A stretch of DNA of 64,000 nt, from contig NZ_CANLZX010000008.1 of assembly GCF_947495675.1 (NCBI RefSeq), forward strand, positions 62,001 to 126,000, given 5' to 3'. Shown here one piece after another: positions 48,304-56,828 of the stretch (the first letter of the stretch is position 1; each line of letters opens with the position of its first letter). The DNA is from an uncultured Algibacter sp. GTDB taxonomy: Bacteria; Bacteroidota; Bacteroidia; Flavobacteriales; Flavobacteriaceae. The position numbers and the translations under genes were made by a program. A model generated the notes under the pieces. It saw only the letters and a program-made list of their open reading frames with translations. It did no database searches and had not been told where the DNA came from.

Positions 48304-48642
48304 ATGAGATACAAAATAAAAAGTAGAATCTGGATTGAGTCCGAAAACAATGTGCTCCTTGGCGAAGGTAGAGTACATTTATTAAAGGCCATTCAAGAAA
48401 CTGGCTCGCTATCAAAAGCAGCAAAGACTTTAAACATATCCTATAAAAAGGCCTGGCAAATGTTGGACTCAGTAAATAAATCAGCTAAAAAACCAGTAAC
48501 CATAAATAGTATTGGCGGCAAAGGTGGCGGCGGTGCAGAACTTACAGAGTATGGAAAGTCTTTAGTTATGGCTTTCGATGAAATCAATAAAAATTGCTGG
48601 GAGTTTTTAGATAAACAACTTGATAAAATAAATTTATTATAA
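48304..48642 (+). CDS. ModE-type winged HTH regulator without sensor domain
   Basis: A 112-residue protein matching the ModE/LysR-type N-terminal DNA-binding domain: LLKAIQETGSLSKAAKTLNISYKKAWQM (about 26-53) is the helix-turn-helix and GGKGGGGAELTEYG (about 71-84) the wing. The molybdate-binding TOBE domains of E. coli ModE are absent. It lies 9 bases after moeA inside the cofactor operon, so it may control this operon, perhaps sensing through another protein. Confidence 0.85.
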   Translation: MRYKIKSRIWIESENNVLLGEGRVHLLKAIQETGSLSKAAKTLNISYKKAWQMLDSVNKSAKKPVTINSIGGKGGGGAELTEYGKSLVMAFDEINKNCWEFLDKQLDKINLL

Positions 48643-48667
48643 GTGTCTTGAGTTATAAATACTTAAA

Positions 48668-49097
48668 ATGCCTAAAGTTTAAAACACATGGATAATAAAG
48701 AATTTGCTAAAAATTTAGAATATAGAACAAGACAATTTGGAATATCTATTATCAAATTATCTAGTGCATTACCAAACTTAATTGAAGCAAAAGTTATTAA
48801 AAATCAAATTACAAAATCTGGCACAAGCATTGGTGCTAATTACCGTGAAGCAAATAGATCAAGGAGTAAAAGAGATTTTAAAAATAAAATAAAAATATCT
48901 GAAAGTGAAGCAAGTGAAACCGAATATTGGCTAGAAATAATATACGATTTAAATTGGATTGAAGTCGAAAAACTTAACCCTTTAATGAAAGAAGCAAAAG
49001 AACTTTTAGCACTTTTCACTTCAATTTCTAATAAACTTTAACACACTTATGGAAACACATGATTTTAGACACTTTTAATTTTAGACACTTTAGGCAT
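48668..49097. repeat. Inverted repeats flanking the four-helix-bundle gene
   Basis: ATGCCTAAAGT at 48668-48678 is exactly inverted as ACTTTAGGCAT at 49087-49097. The right side also carries two direct copies of TTTTAGACACTTT (49063-49075 and 49079-49091), and the left side a related inverted AAGTGTCT at 48642-48649. Together they bracket one foreign-looking gene. Confidence 0.55.
48688..49041 (+). CDS. Four-helix-bundle protein, S23/IVP family
   Basis: A 117-residue all-helical protein matching the family first described from 23S rRNA intervening sequences: NLEYRTRQFGISIIKLSSALP, a central SGTSIGANYREANRSRSKRDF (about 46-66) and a SEASETEYWLEIIYDL helix. Function is unknown, with proposed RNA or nucleic-acid association. 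It has no connection with molybdenum metabolism and is framed by short inverted repeats, so it appears to have been inserted into the operon. Confidence 0.85.
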   Translation: MDNKEFAKNLEYRTRQFGISIIKLSSALPNLIEAKVIKNQITKSGTSIGANYREANRSRSKRDFKNKIKISESEASETEYWLEIIYDLNWIEVEKLNPLMKEAKELLALFTSISNKL

Positions 49098-49101
49098 TAA
49101 T

Positions 49102-49842
49102 ATGCTCAAAACCGAAAACATATATCTCTTTCTAGCTATCCTTCCTATAGTATCCTTTTTATACTCTAGTGTAGGTCATGGCGGAGCTAGTGGTTATTTG
49201 GCATTAATGGCTTTGTTTTCATTTGCGCCAGAAAGTATGAAACCTACTGCCCTGTTGCTTAACATTTTTGTTGCAGGAATTTCATTTTACTACTATTACA
49301 AGGCCGGACATTTTAATAAAAAGCTTTTTCTAGTGTTTGCTATAACATCAATTCCCTTTTCTTTATTAGGAGGACGATTTGATATTGATGCCTCAGTTTA
49401 TAAAAAAGTATTAGCCGTTTTATTAGTATTTGCTATTCTAAAAATGCTAAACGTTTTTGGAAAAGAAAGCCAACACATAAAACAAGTAAAACGTTGGCAA
49501 GGGTTAATTATAGGGGCTGTTATTGGATTTTTCTCTGGACTTATTGGAATTGGTGGCGGAATTATATTAACCCCCTTAATTCTATTATTACATTGGGGAA
49601 AAATGAAAGAAGCAGCGGCGGTTTCTGCTCTATTCATATGGGTTAATTCTGCTTCCGCATTAATTGGTCAGTTTAGCGTTGGTGTTAGCCTAGAAAAAGA
49701 ATCTTTCTTACTTGTTGCGATTGCTCTTACGGGTGGTGTTTTAGGTGGCTATTATGGAAGTAAAATCATTAACAACCAGCGTTTACGATATATTTTAGCT
49801 TTTGTATTAATTATAGCTTGTGGCAAATTAATATTTACTTAA
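49102..49842 (+). CDS. TauE/SafE-family membrane exporter
   Basis: A 246-residue inner-membrane protein with about eight helices in two halves. Family hallmarks are SSVGHGGASGYLALMAL (about 22-38) and GFFSGLIGIGGGIILTPLIL (about 140-159). TauE/SafE proteins export sulfite or other small anions. Its place between the ModE-like gene and mobA suggests an oxyanion or sulfur-related role linked to molybdoenzymes, but the substrate is unknown. mobA begins one base after its stop. Confidence 0.85.
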   Translation: MLKTENIYLFLAILPIVSFLYSSVGHGGASGYLALMALFSFAPESMKPTALLLNIFVAGISFYYYYKAGHFNKKLFLVFAITSIPFSLLGGRFDIDASVYKKVLAVLLVFAILKMLNVFGKESQHIKQVKRWQGLIIGAVIGFFSGLIGIGGGIILTPLILLLHWGKMKEAAAVSALFIWVNSASALIGQFSVGVSLEKESFLLVAIALTGGVLGGYYGSKIINNQRLRYILAFVLIIACGKLIFT

Positions 49843-49843
49843 A

Positions 49844-50428
49844 ATGATAGACAAAAAGGACATAACAGGCATTATTTTAGCCGGCGGAAATAGTTCTCGA
49901 ATGGGAACAGATAAAGGTTTTTTATTATTAAACAATAAACCTTTTGTAAAATATAGTATAAATGCTTTAACCCCTTTAGTTTCTGAGATTATTATTGTTT
50001 CTGATAATTCGGACTATGATGTTTTCGGATTTAAACGTATTGCAGATATTACTAAGAATGCTGGTCCCGTTGCTGGAATTTGTTCTGGATTAGAAGCCTC
50101 TAGAACAGATTACAATTTAATTTTAAGTTGCGATATCCCTTTGATTAAATCTCAAATACTTGAGAAATTAATAAAAAATATTGATGATACCTCGCAAATT
50201 ATTCAAGTTGAAAGCAATGGAAAAAGCATGCCATTAATAGCGTTGTATAAAAAAGAAGTAGCAAGTACTTTTAATACATTTTTAAAAAATGATGAAAGAC
50301 GATTACGGCTCGCTATTAACAGTTGTAAATCAAAGAATATCGTGTTAGATGAAGAAGACGCGATTACCACAATAAATGTTAACACTAAAACCGAATTAAA
50401 AGCACTAGAAGATGCATATAAACATTAA
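49844..50428 (+). CDS. mobA: Molybdenum cofactor guanylyltransferase
   Basis: A 194-residue nucleotidyltransferase that converts molybdopterin-Mo to the guanine dinucleotide form. The N-terminal GTP-binding signature is LAGGNSSRMGTDKG (12-25), and SCDIPL (about 91-96) carries the metal-binding Asp. Its presence implies bis-MGD enzymes such as nitrate reductase or formate dehydrogenase in the organism, none of which lies in the window. The 3' end overlaps moaD by 17 bases. Confidence 0.92.
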   Translation: MIDKKDITGIILAGGNSSRMGTDKGFLLLNNKPFVKYSINALTPLVSEIIIVSDNSDYDVFGFKRIADITKNAGPVAGICSGLEASRTDYNLILSCDIPLIKSQILEKLIKNIDDTSQIIQVESNGKSMPLIALYKKEVASTFNTFLKNDERRLRLAINSCKSKNIVLDEEDAITTINVNTKTELKALEDAYKH

Positions 50429-50645
50429 ATATTTTGGTCAAATAGCAGAAATAACAAATACAGAAGAAGAATCTTTAGAGCTTAATGGACGTCTAGTTTC
50501 TGAATTATTAGAAATACTAAATCAAAAATATAACAAACTTAAGAGTATAGATTTTCAAGTAGCACAAAATCAAGAACTAGTTTCTATTGAAACCGAATTA
50601 ACTGGAGCAGAAATTGCATTATTACCACCTTTTGCAGGGGGATAA
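50412..50645 (+). CDS. moaD: Molybdopterin synthase small subunit MoaD
   Basis: A 77-residue ubiquitin-like protein ending in PPFAGG. The terminal Gly-Gly is adenylylated by MoeB and thiocarboxylated to donate sulfur to precursor Z. It starts inside mobA and is followed by the MoeB-type gene after 6 bases, the expected partner order. Confidence 0.92.
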   Translation: MHINIKYFGQIAEITNTEEESLELNGRLVSELLEILNQKYNKLKSIDFQVAQNQELVSIETELTGAEIALLPPFAGG

Positions 50646-50651
50646 TTTATT

Positions 50652-51737
50652 ATGGGAAGATACAACAGACATATCATTTTATCAGAAATTGGTCAAGTAG
50701 GTCAAGACAAAATTTCAAACGCTAAAGTCTTAGTTATTGGAGCTGGCGGTTTAGGCTGTCCGGTTCTACAATATCTTACTGCTGCAGGTATTGGTACAAT
50801 TGGTATAATCGATTTTGATGTAGTAAATATTTCAAATTTACAACGCCAAGTACTTTACGGTAGTTCTTCTTTAGGACATAATAAAGCAATTGCCGCCAAA
50901 AGCCGATTAGATGATTTAAATAATGAAATTTCTATTATTGCTTACCCAGAAAAATTAACACATAAAAACGCTATTCCTCTATTTAGTGAATTCGATATTA
51001 TTGTTGATGGTTCAGATAATTTTGAAACTCGCTATTTGGTTAATGATGCTTGCATAATTACTAACAAGCCTTTAGTTTTTGGAGCCATTTATAAATTCGA
51101 AGGTCAAGTATCTGTTTTTAATTATAATAACGGACCAAGTTATAGATGTTTGTTTCCTAATCCTCCAAAAAAAGATACCGTACCAAATTGTTCAGAAATT
51201 GGAGTTTTAGGTGTTTTACCGGGTATTATCGGTAGCATGCTGGCAAACGAAGTTTTAAAAATCGTTTTAGCAATTGGAAATGTGCTTTCAGGAAAATTAC
51301 TTTGTTATAATGCTTTAACATCTCATACTTTAACATTAAAAATAAACAGAAATGAAGTTCAGATTCATTCTGTTTTAATAGATAAAGACAATTTTGAAAA
51401 TAGAAATAGTCAAGTTAATTGTGAAGTTGAAACACCAATAGTTTCAGTAACAGAATTATTACCAGCAGAAAACATTCAATTTATTGATGTAAGAGAATTA
51501 AATGAATTACCAAAAATTGAAGGTTTAAGAGTAACCTCCATTCCATTAAGTCAGTTAGAAAGCCATTTAAACAAAATAGATTCAAATAAAAAGAAAGTGC
51601 TTTTCTGCCAATCAGGAATTAGAAGTAAACGAGCGATTACAATATTACAAGACGCACATATTACAAACTGTTTTAGTTTAAAAGAAGGCGCATTAGAATT
51701 AAATAATTACACAAAAACATTCACAAATGAAAGATAA
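50652..51737 (+). CDS. moeB: MoeB/ThiF-type adenylyltransferase with rhodanese domain
   Basis: A 361-residue fusion. The N-terminal E1-like domain has the nucleotide loop GAGGLG (30-35), D54 and D56 of IIDFD, the SNLQRQ arm (61-66) and the presumed conserved cysteine C180 in VPNCSEIGV. The C-terminal rhodanese domain (about 275-361) has its persulfide cysteine at C319 in FCQSGIRS. It would activate MoaD and supply sulfur to it. The Cys pairs that bind zinc in E. coli MoeB are largely missing: only C166 of the first pair remains. It overlaps moaE by 11 bases. Confidence 0.9.
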   Translation: MGRYNRHIILSEIGQVGQDKISNAKVLVIGAGGLGCPVLQYLTAAGIGTIGIIDFDVVNISNLQRQVLYGSSSLGHNKAIAAKSRLDDLNNEISIIAYPEKLTHKNAIPLFSEFDIIVDGSDNFETRYLVNDACIITNKPLVFGAIYKFEGQVSVFNYNNGPSYRCLFPNPPKKDTVPNCSEIGVLGVLPGIIGSMLANEVLKIVLAIGNVLSGKLLCYNALTSHTLTLKINRNEVQIHSVLIDKDNFENRNSQVNCEVETPIVSVTELLPAENIQFIDVRELNELPKIEGLRVTSIPLSQLESHLNKIDSNKKKVLFCQSGIRSKRAITILQDAHITNCFSLKEGALELNNYTKTFTNER

Positions 51738-52170
51738 AAAACCAAAAAGCGTATTTAAAGAAGGCGCTATAACCTCAGATTTTATAGGGAATTCTATTTA
51801 CAAACATCAAACAAAAACAAGTATAGGTGCACATAATATTTTTTTAGGTCAAGTTAGAGCAGATGAAATAGATGGTAAAACCGTTTCAGCTATAGAATAC
51901 ACGGCTTATGAGGATATGGCAAATCAGAAATTTCATGAGATTAGAGAATCTGCCTTTGCTAAATTCGATTTAACTTGTATGCATATTTACCACAGCCTTG
52001 GCACTGTAAAAGCAGGAGAAATTTGCTTATTTGTATTTGTGTCTTCACCAAGACGAAAAGTGGTTTTTGAAGCTCTAGAATTTATAGTAGAAGCTATAAA
52101 AGCAGATGTTCCTGTTTTTGGGAAAGAGATTTTTGAAGATGAGAGTCATCAATGGAAAGTAAACTCTTAA
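51727..52170 (+). CDS. moaE: Molybdopterin synthase catalytic subunit MoaE
   Basis: A 147-residue protein with family stretches GAHNIFLGQVRADEIDGK (about 35-52), YHSLGTVKAGEICLFVFVSSPRR (about 91-113) and the catalytic lysine region VPVFGKEIF near 134. Two MoaE and two MoaD subunits form the synthase that converts cyclic pyranopterin phosphate to molybdopterin. It overlaps the end of moeB, which supports coordinated expression with MoaD charging. Confidence 0.93.
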   Translation: MKDKKPKSVFKEGAITSDFIGNSIYKHQTKTSIGAHNIFLGQVRADEIDGKTVSAIEYTAYEDMANQKFHEIRESAFAKFDLTCMHIYHSLGTVKAGEICLFVFVSSPRRKVVFEALEFIVEAIKADVPVFGKEIFEDESHQWKVNS

Positions 52171-52238
52171 ATGTTTAATTTGTTTTAGAAATTTATCGTT
52201 AAGTCGAGAATAACTAAAATTCAACATATCAACATAAA

Positions 52239-53150
52239 ATGGTAGATATAACTCACAAAAGTACCACACTAAGAACCGCAATTGCTCAAGCCGTTGTAAA
52301 AGTTAGTAAACCAGAAACAATTTCTGCAATAGAAAATGATACTGTACCAAAAGGCAACGTATTTGCTATGAGCAAAGCTGCAGGTTTGTTGGGTGTAAAA
52401 CGCACACCAGATATTTTACCAGATTGCCACCCCTTACCTATTGAGTTTACTGGTATAGAATATAAAATAGATGGATTAGAAATAACAATTTTATTTACTG
52501 TAAAAACCATTTACAAAACAGGCGTTGAAGTTGAAGCTATGCACGGTGCTAGTGTTGTTGCTTTAAATATGTACGACATGTTAAAACCTATTGATAAAGG
52601 CATAGAAATTCATGCTATTAAATTGCTTACCAAAAAAGGTGGAAAATCAGATTTTAGAGATAAATTTAGAAAAGATTTAACTGCAGCCGTTGTTGTGTGT
52701 AGTGATTCTATTTCAGCAGGACATAAAGAAGATAAGGCCGGAAAAGCTATTATTACAAAGTTAAAAACTTGTGATATTACACTATCTGAATATGTAATTA
52801 TTCCAGATGAAAAAGAGATTATTCAAAAAAAAGCTAAAAGTTTTGAAAAACAAGGTGTCGATTTAATAATTTATACTGGTGGTACTGGTCTCTCAGGACG
52901 CGATGTAACACCAGAAGCCTTAATACCTATTTTAGATAGACGCATTCCTGGTATTGAAGAAGCTATTAGAAATTATGGACAAGATCGCATGCCTTTTGCC
53001 ATGCTTTCTAGAAGTGTTGCAGGTACAATAAATAATACATTACTATTGGCATTACCTGGTTCTACAAATGGCGCCAAAGAGTCTATGGACGCCATATTCC
53101 CATCTGTATTACATATTTTTAGAATTTTAAAAGGTGCAAGACACGATTAA
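52239..53150 (+). CDS. moaCB: MoaC-MoaB fusion protein
   Basis: A 303-residue protein joining two steps. Residues 1-145 are MoaC, pyranopterin monophosphate synthase, with DCHPLPI (about 65-71) and MHGASVVALNMYDM (about 102-115). Residues about 148-303 are a MoaB/MogA-type molybdopterin adenylyltransferase with VVCSDSISAGHKEDKAG and YTGGTGLSGRDVTPEAL. The fused form is common in Bacteroidetes and explains the absence of a separate mogA here. Its stop overlaps moaA as TAATG. Confidence 0.92.
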   Translation: MVDITHKSTTLRTAIAQAVVKVSKPETISAIENDTVPKGNVFAMSKAAGLLGVKRTPDILPDCHPLPIEFTGIEYKIDGLEITILFTVKTIYKTGVEVEAMHGASVVALNMYDMLKPIDKGIEIHAIKLLTKKGGKSDFRDKFRKDLTAAVVVCSDSISAGHKEDKAGKAIITKLKTCDITLSEYVIIPDEKEIIQKKAKSFEKQGVDLIIYTGGTGLSGRDVTPEALIPILDRRIPGIEEAIRNYGQDRMPFAMLSRSVAGTINNTLLLALPGSTNGAKESMDAIFPSVLHIFRILKGARHD

Positions 53151-54157
53151 TGGATAAACATAAAAACATACTCCAAGACACACATGGTAGAGACCATGCT
53201 TACTTACGCATTTCATTAATTGAAAGATGTAATTTACGTTGTACTTATTGTATGCCCGAAGAAGGTGTAAAGTTATCTCCTAAAAGCGATTTAATGACTT
53301 ATGAAGAGATTTATGACATTGCTAAAACATTTGTAGACCATGGTGTAACTAAAATTAGACTAACAGGTGGTGAACCCTTAATTAGAAAAGATATCCCTGT
53401 AATTTTAGAAAAATTAGCAACCTTACCAGTTGAACTCTCAATAACATCAAACGCTGTTATTATTGATAAATTTATAGATATACTTAAAACCAATGGGGTT
53501 AAAAAAATTAATGTGAGTCTTGACTCATTAGACGAAGCTAAATTTAAACACATCACTCGCAGACATGAATTTAAAAAAGTTTACAATAATATTCTATTAC
53601 TTGTAGAAGAAGGCTTTACAGTAAAAGTAAATGCTGTTTTAATGAAGGGTTTTAATGATAATGAAATTATAGATTTTATCAATTTTACAAAAGATTTACC
53701 TATTACTGTTCGCTTCATTGAATTCATGCCTTTTGATGGCAATAAATGGGATATGAGTAAAATGGTGTCTTATGCAGAAGTAATGACTTATGTTAATACA
53801 ACTTATAAAGACAATCAAATTGAACGGTTACAAGACGCACCTAATGACACATCAAAAAACTACAAAATTAAAGGCTATAAAGGCAGTTTTGCAATAATTA
53901 GTTCTGTTACTAATCCGTTTTGCGATTCATGCAACAGATTAAGATTAACAGCCAATGGCCAATTAAAAAATTGTTTATTTTCTTCTGGAGAATCAGATTT
54001 ACTATCTGCGTTGAGGAATGGAAATTCCATAGAGGCTATTATTCAAAAAGCTGTTCAAGCTAAATTTAAAGTTCGTGGTGGCATGAACACTTTGGAAAAA
54101 CTAAAAGAACCTAAACTACATAATAACAATAGAAGTATGATTACTATTGGTGGTTAA
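53150..54157 (+). CDS. moaA: GTP 3',8-cyclase MoaA
   Basis: A 335-residue radical SAM enzyme starting cofactor synthesis from GTP. The N-terminal 4Fe-4S cluster is C27, C31 and C34 in ERCNLRCTYCMP. The C-terminal substrate cluster is C258, C261 and C275. The protein ends in Gly-Gly, needed for activity in this family. It is the last gene of the operon and is convergent with manA. Confidence 0.96.
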   Translation: MDKHKNILQDTHGRDHAYLRISLIERCNLRCTYCMPEEGVKLSPKSDLMTYEEIYDIAKTFVDHGVTKIRLTGGEPLIRKDIPVILEKLATLPVELSITSNAVIIDKFIDILKTNGVKKINVSLDSLDEAKFKHITRRHEFKKVYNNILLLVEEGFTVKVNAVLMKGFNDNEIIDFINFTKDLPITVRFIEFMPFDGNKWDMSKMVSYAEVMTYVNTTYKDNQIERLQDAPNDTSKNYKIKGYKGSFAIISSVTNPFCDSCNRLRLTANGQLKNCLFSSGESDLLSALRNGNSIEAIIQKAVQAKFKVRGGMNTLEKLKEPKLHNNNRSMITIGG

Positions 54158-54162
54158 ACATT

Positions 54163-55134
54163 TTATTTATCAATATAAACCTCTAATAGTTTTGCTTGAT
54201 TAGAATTAAGAATAACCTTTTTAGCTTTTGCAGGAATTAAAATGGTTTCTCCAGTTGTTACTGTTTCAGTTGATCCATCTACTGAAATATTAGCACTCCC
54301 TTCAACACACATAAAAATCACAAAAGAATCTAAGTTATCATATTGCTTTTCTTGTAAAGCACTAACTTCCAAAATGTTGGTTGTAAAATACTCACAACTT
54401 ACCAAACTAGCGCTACTGTTTTCTTTTAAAAAATAATTAGCTTTAGATTCGGTTTCAAATTCTTTAGTAGCTTGTTCTGCTAATTGAGTATGTAATTCAC
54501 GTTTTTGTCCATTATTATCTACTCTATCCCAATCGTAAACACGATATGTGATATCTGAAGTTTGTTGAATTTCAGCTGCTAACACACCTGCACCAATAGC
54601 ATGAATTTTTCCAGCTGGAATAAAAAAGCTATCGCCTCTTTTAACTTGTTCTCTATTAAAAATAGTATCAACATTTTTTGATGTAATATGATTTAGCATT
54701 TTAGGGCTAGTATTTTTATCTTTTAAACCTAAAACAATATCTGCACAATCATCGCTATCCATAATATACCACATTTCGGTTTTACCAAAGGAGTTGTGGT
54801 GTTTTTTAGCCATTTTATTGTCTGGATGTACTTGAACAGATAAGTCTGTTTTAGCATCTAAAAACTTGATAAGTAAAGGGAAATTAGTTCCAAAATTGTT
54901 AAAATTTTTAGTTCCTATAAAATCTTCTTTATGTGCTTCAAGCAATTTTTTTAGACTATCGCCTTTATAAAAACCATTACTTACAACCGATACATTTCCA
55001 TTAACATCTGAAACTTCCCAGCTTTCACCAATATTGTCTTTATCTTCACCTTTTCCTAAGACGCTAAATAGTTTATTGCCTCCCCAAATTTTTTCTTTTA
55101 AAATGGGATTAAATTTTATAGGATATACTTTCAT
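54163..55134 (-). CDS. manA: Mannose-6-phosphate isomerase, class I
   Basis: A 323-residue zinc isomerase linking fructose 6-phosphate and mannose 6-phosphate. Zinc ligands are visible at Q101 and H103 (SVQVHPDNK), E120 (GKTEMWY) and H178 (AGKIHAIG), with ITYRVYDWDR after them. It is shorter than E. coli ManA, as in the Bacillus-type family. It follows the degenerate GT2-like gene after 9 bases at the end of a receiver/glycosyltransferase operon, so it probably supplies mannose for a glycan. Confidence 0.93.
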   Translation of the reverse strand: MKVYPIKFNPILKEKIWGGNKLFSVLGKGEDKDNIGESWEVSDVNGNVSVVSNGFYKGDSLKKLLEAHKEDFIGTKNFNNFGTNFPLLIKFLDAKTDLSVQVHPDNKMAKKHHNSFGKTEMWYIMDSDDCADIVLGLKDKNTSPKMLNHITSKNVDTIFNREQVKRGDSFFIPAGKIHAIGAGVLAAEIQQTSDITYRVYDWDRVDNNGQKRELHTQLAEQATKEFETESKANYFLKENSSASLVSCEYFTTNILEVSALQEKQYDNLDSFVIFMCVEGSANISVDGSTETVTTGETILIPAKAKKVILNSNQAKLLEVYIDK

Positions 55135-55143
55135 TACTTTTTG

Positions 55144-55602
55144 TTAATTAATTTTTTCTAAATAATCTGTTATAGAAAACACACTTTGGAATAATGTTTT
55201 TTTTATGCTACTTTTCTCTTTAAGCTTGTTATTGTAATTTAAAATAACATCTTGATTTTCTCTTATATGTTTTATTACACCACTAATACTATGCTTTTTA
55301 TTGTTTAACAAATTAGTGCTAACGTAGCCTATATGTTTCAAATCGAACTGGCTAAACATAAACCTAGCACCAGAACGTACTGCAGAAATATCAGATTTGA
55401 ATTTTTTGATATCTACAATTGAAACATTTGTTTTACTCATTTCTTTTATATCTTTTAAAACTTGATATGTTGTATCTCTACTTGCGTTATTTACAAAACA
55501 TAGATCTAAATATTTAGTTTTATTTAAATGCTTAATAAACTTATCCTTATCAATATTTTTTTCATCATTATGACATACTATAATAATACCTATACGTTTC
55601 AT
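55144..55602 (-). CDS. Degenerate GT2-like protein
   Basis: A 152-residue protein clearly related to the GT2 domain of the neighbouring fusion: IGIIIVCHNDEKNI, LDLCFVNNASRDTTYQVLKDI and AVRSGARFMFSQ align with its VGVVIPCYNEEERL, YHLCFVNDGSKDKTLEVLKDL and AVRLGMLHMAKK. The metal-binding DAD of the partner (D229, D231) is replaced by S95 and N97, and the protein stops soon after. It therefore lacks catalytic residues. It may be a regulatory or structural partner of the active enzyme, or a decaying copy. The intact frame and its place in the operon favour a kept function. Confidence 0.7.
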   Translation of the reverse strand: MKRIGIIIVCHNDEKNIDKDKFIKHLNKTKYLDLCFVNNASRDTTYQVLKDIKEMSKTNVSIVDIKKFKSDISAVRSGARFMFSQFDLKHIGYVSTNLLNNKKHSISGVIKHIRENQDVILNYNNKLKEKSSIKKTLFQSVFSITDYLEKIN

Positions 55603-55620
55603 CTTGTGTATGTTTTAACG

Positions 55621-56805
55621 TTAAGCTATTTTAAATGAACTTTCTTTTAACAGTTTAGAGCTTATTTTTTTGCCTCTATAAACCCATGCTATTTGAGCTA
55701 ATTGACCAATAATTTTTACGGAGTCTTTCATTGAAAGCTTTGAACCATCAGCATGAATCCATCTTTTTAATGGTTGCTCACATAAAATTGCTCTTGCTTT
55801 TTTTAAACCGAAATGTTGAGACATCCTTTTAAAAATTTCAACATCAAATATCCATTGCGTTACAAACTTTTTTCCAAAAGCAATGTCTATGACATCTTTA
55901 CTAAAAATTTTGGCGCCACATTGTGTGTCTTTAAAATCCATTTTTAAAATCTTTCTAATAATAAAGTTAATTGTTAAACTAATTATTTTACGAGCAGACT
56001 CTTTTGTAATGTTTGCACCCATTCTTGATATTCTTGATCCGCTTACAATTTTAAAGTCCGATGTTTCAATAGTTTTTACTAAATCATCAAAATCTGCTAA
56101 ATCTGTGGATAAGTCGGCATCAAGAAAACCTATATAATCTAAATCTTCTTTTTTTGCCATGTGCAACATGCCTAAACGAACAGCTTCAGCTTTACCGCCA
56201 TTTTTCTCACAATCATAAACCGTAATAAAATCTTCTCTTCCTTTTTGTAAATCTTTTAAAACTTCCAAAGTTTTGTCTTTACTACCATCATTTACAAAAC
56301 ATAAATGGTAACCAGAATTTTTATCGATATAACTAATAAACTCTTCACTTAACAAACGTTCTTCTTCATTATAACAAGGTATTACAACTCCAACACAGCG
56401 TTGTTGAATCATAACATTACTATTATTAGCAATATTTTCAGTTTCTGGAGCACCAATTAAGCGTTTTACACGTGCACTAATTTCATTTAGACTTAACGGT
56501 TTTTTCATGTAATCATTAATACCTAATTCAAAACCTTCAGTAATTGTTTCATCTTTAGTATTTCCAGATAAAACCATTATTGGTGTATTAGCGTTTTTAG
56601 AATTCCTAACATGTTTTACAATATCTAAACCAGAAACGAAAGGCATATTAATATCTACAATTACTAAATCTGGATTGTATGCATCATAAAGCGCTATACC
56701 TTTATTTGGATCTATTTCAATCTTAACATCATATCCCAATTCCTTTAACCTTTTTTGCAAAGGAAGTAATACTAATTGTTGATCGTCTATGGCTAATATT
56801 TTCAT
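55621..56805 (-). CDS. Receiver-domain/GT2 glycosyltransferase fusion
   Basis: A 394-residue fusion. Residues 1-120 are a CheY-like receiver with acidic pocket D7-D8, phospho-acceptor D51, S80 and K102. A linker of about 17 residues follows. Residues about 137-360 are a GT2 glycosyltransferase (PCYNEEERL, FVNDGSKDKTL, FLDADLSTD with D229/D231, then QCGAKIF), resembling dolichol-phosphate-mannose synthase types. No membrane helix is apparent, so it may act at the inner face with a membrane partner. Phosphorylation of the receiver presumably controls the transferase. It starts 23 bases after the lone receiver gene. Confidence 0.88.
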   Translation of the reverse strand: MKILAIDDQQLVLLPLQKRLKELGYDVKIEIDPNKGIALYDAYNPDLVIVDINMPFVSGLDIVKHVRNSKNANTPIMVLSGNTKDETITEGFELGINDYMKKPLSLNEISARVKRLIGAPETENIANNSNVMIQQRCVGVVIPCYNEEERLLSEEFISYIDKNSGYHLCFVNDGSKDKTLEVLKDLQKGREDFITVYDCEKNGGKAEAVRLGMLHMAKKEDLDYIGFLDADLSTDLADFDDLVKTIETSDFKIVSGSRISRMGANITKESARKIISLTINFIIRKILKMDFKDTQCGAKIFSKDVIDIAFGKKFVTQWIFDVEIFKRMSQHFGLKKARAILCEQPLKRWIHADGSKLSMKDSVKIIGQLAQIAWVYRGKKISSKLLKESSFKIA

Positions 56806-56828
56806 GATTATAGTTTTTAAAAATTAAA

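Noticed and set aside
48688..49041. 23S rRNA intervening sequence
   Set aside because: No rRNA sequence surrounds the S23-type gene; it sits in a protein-coding operon.
55144..55602. Pseudogene call for the degenerate GT2-like gene
   Set aside because: The frame is intact, starts with ATG, is spaced regularly in the operon, and the substitutions are confined to catalytic positions, so a pseudo-enzyme is as likely.
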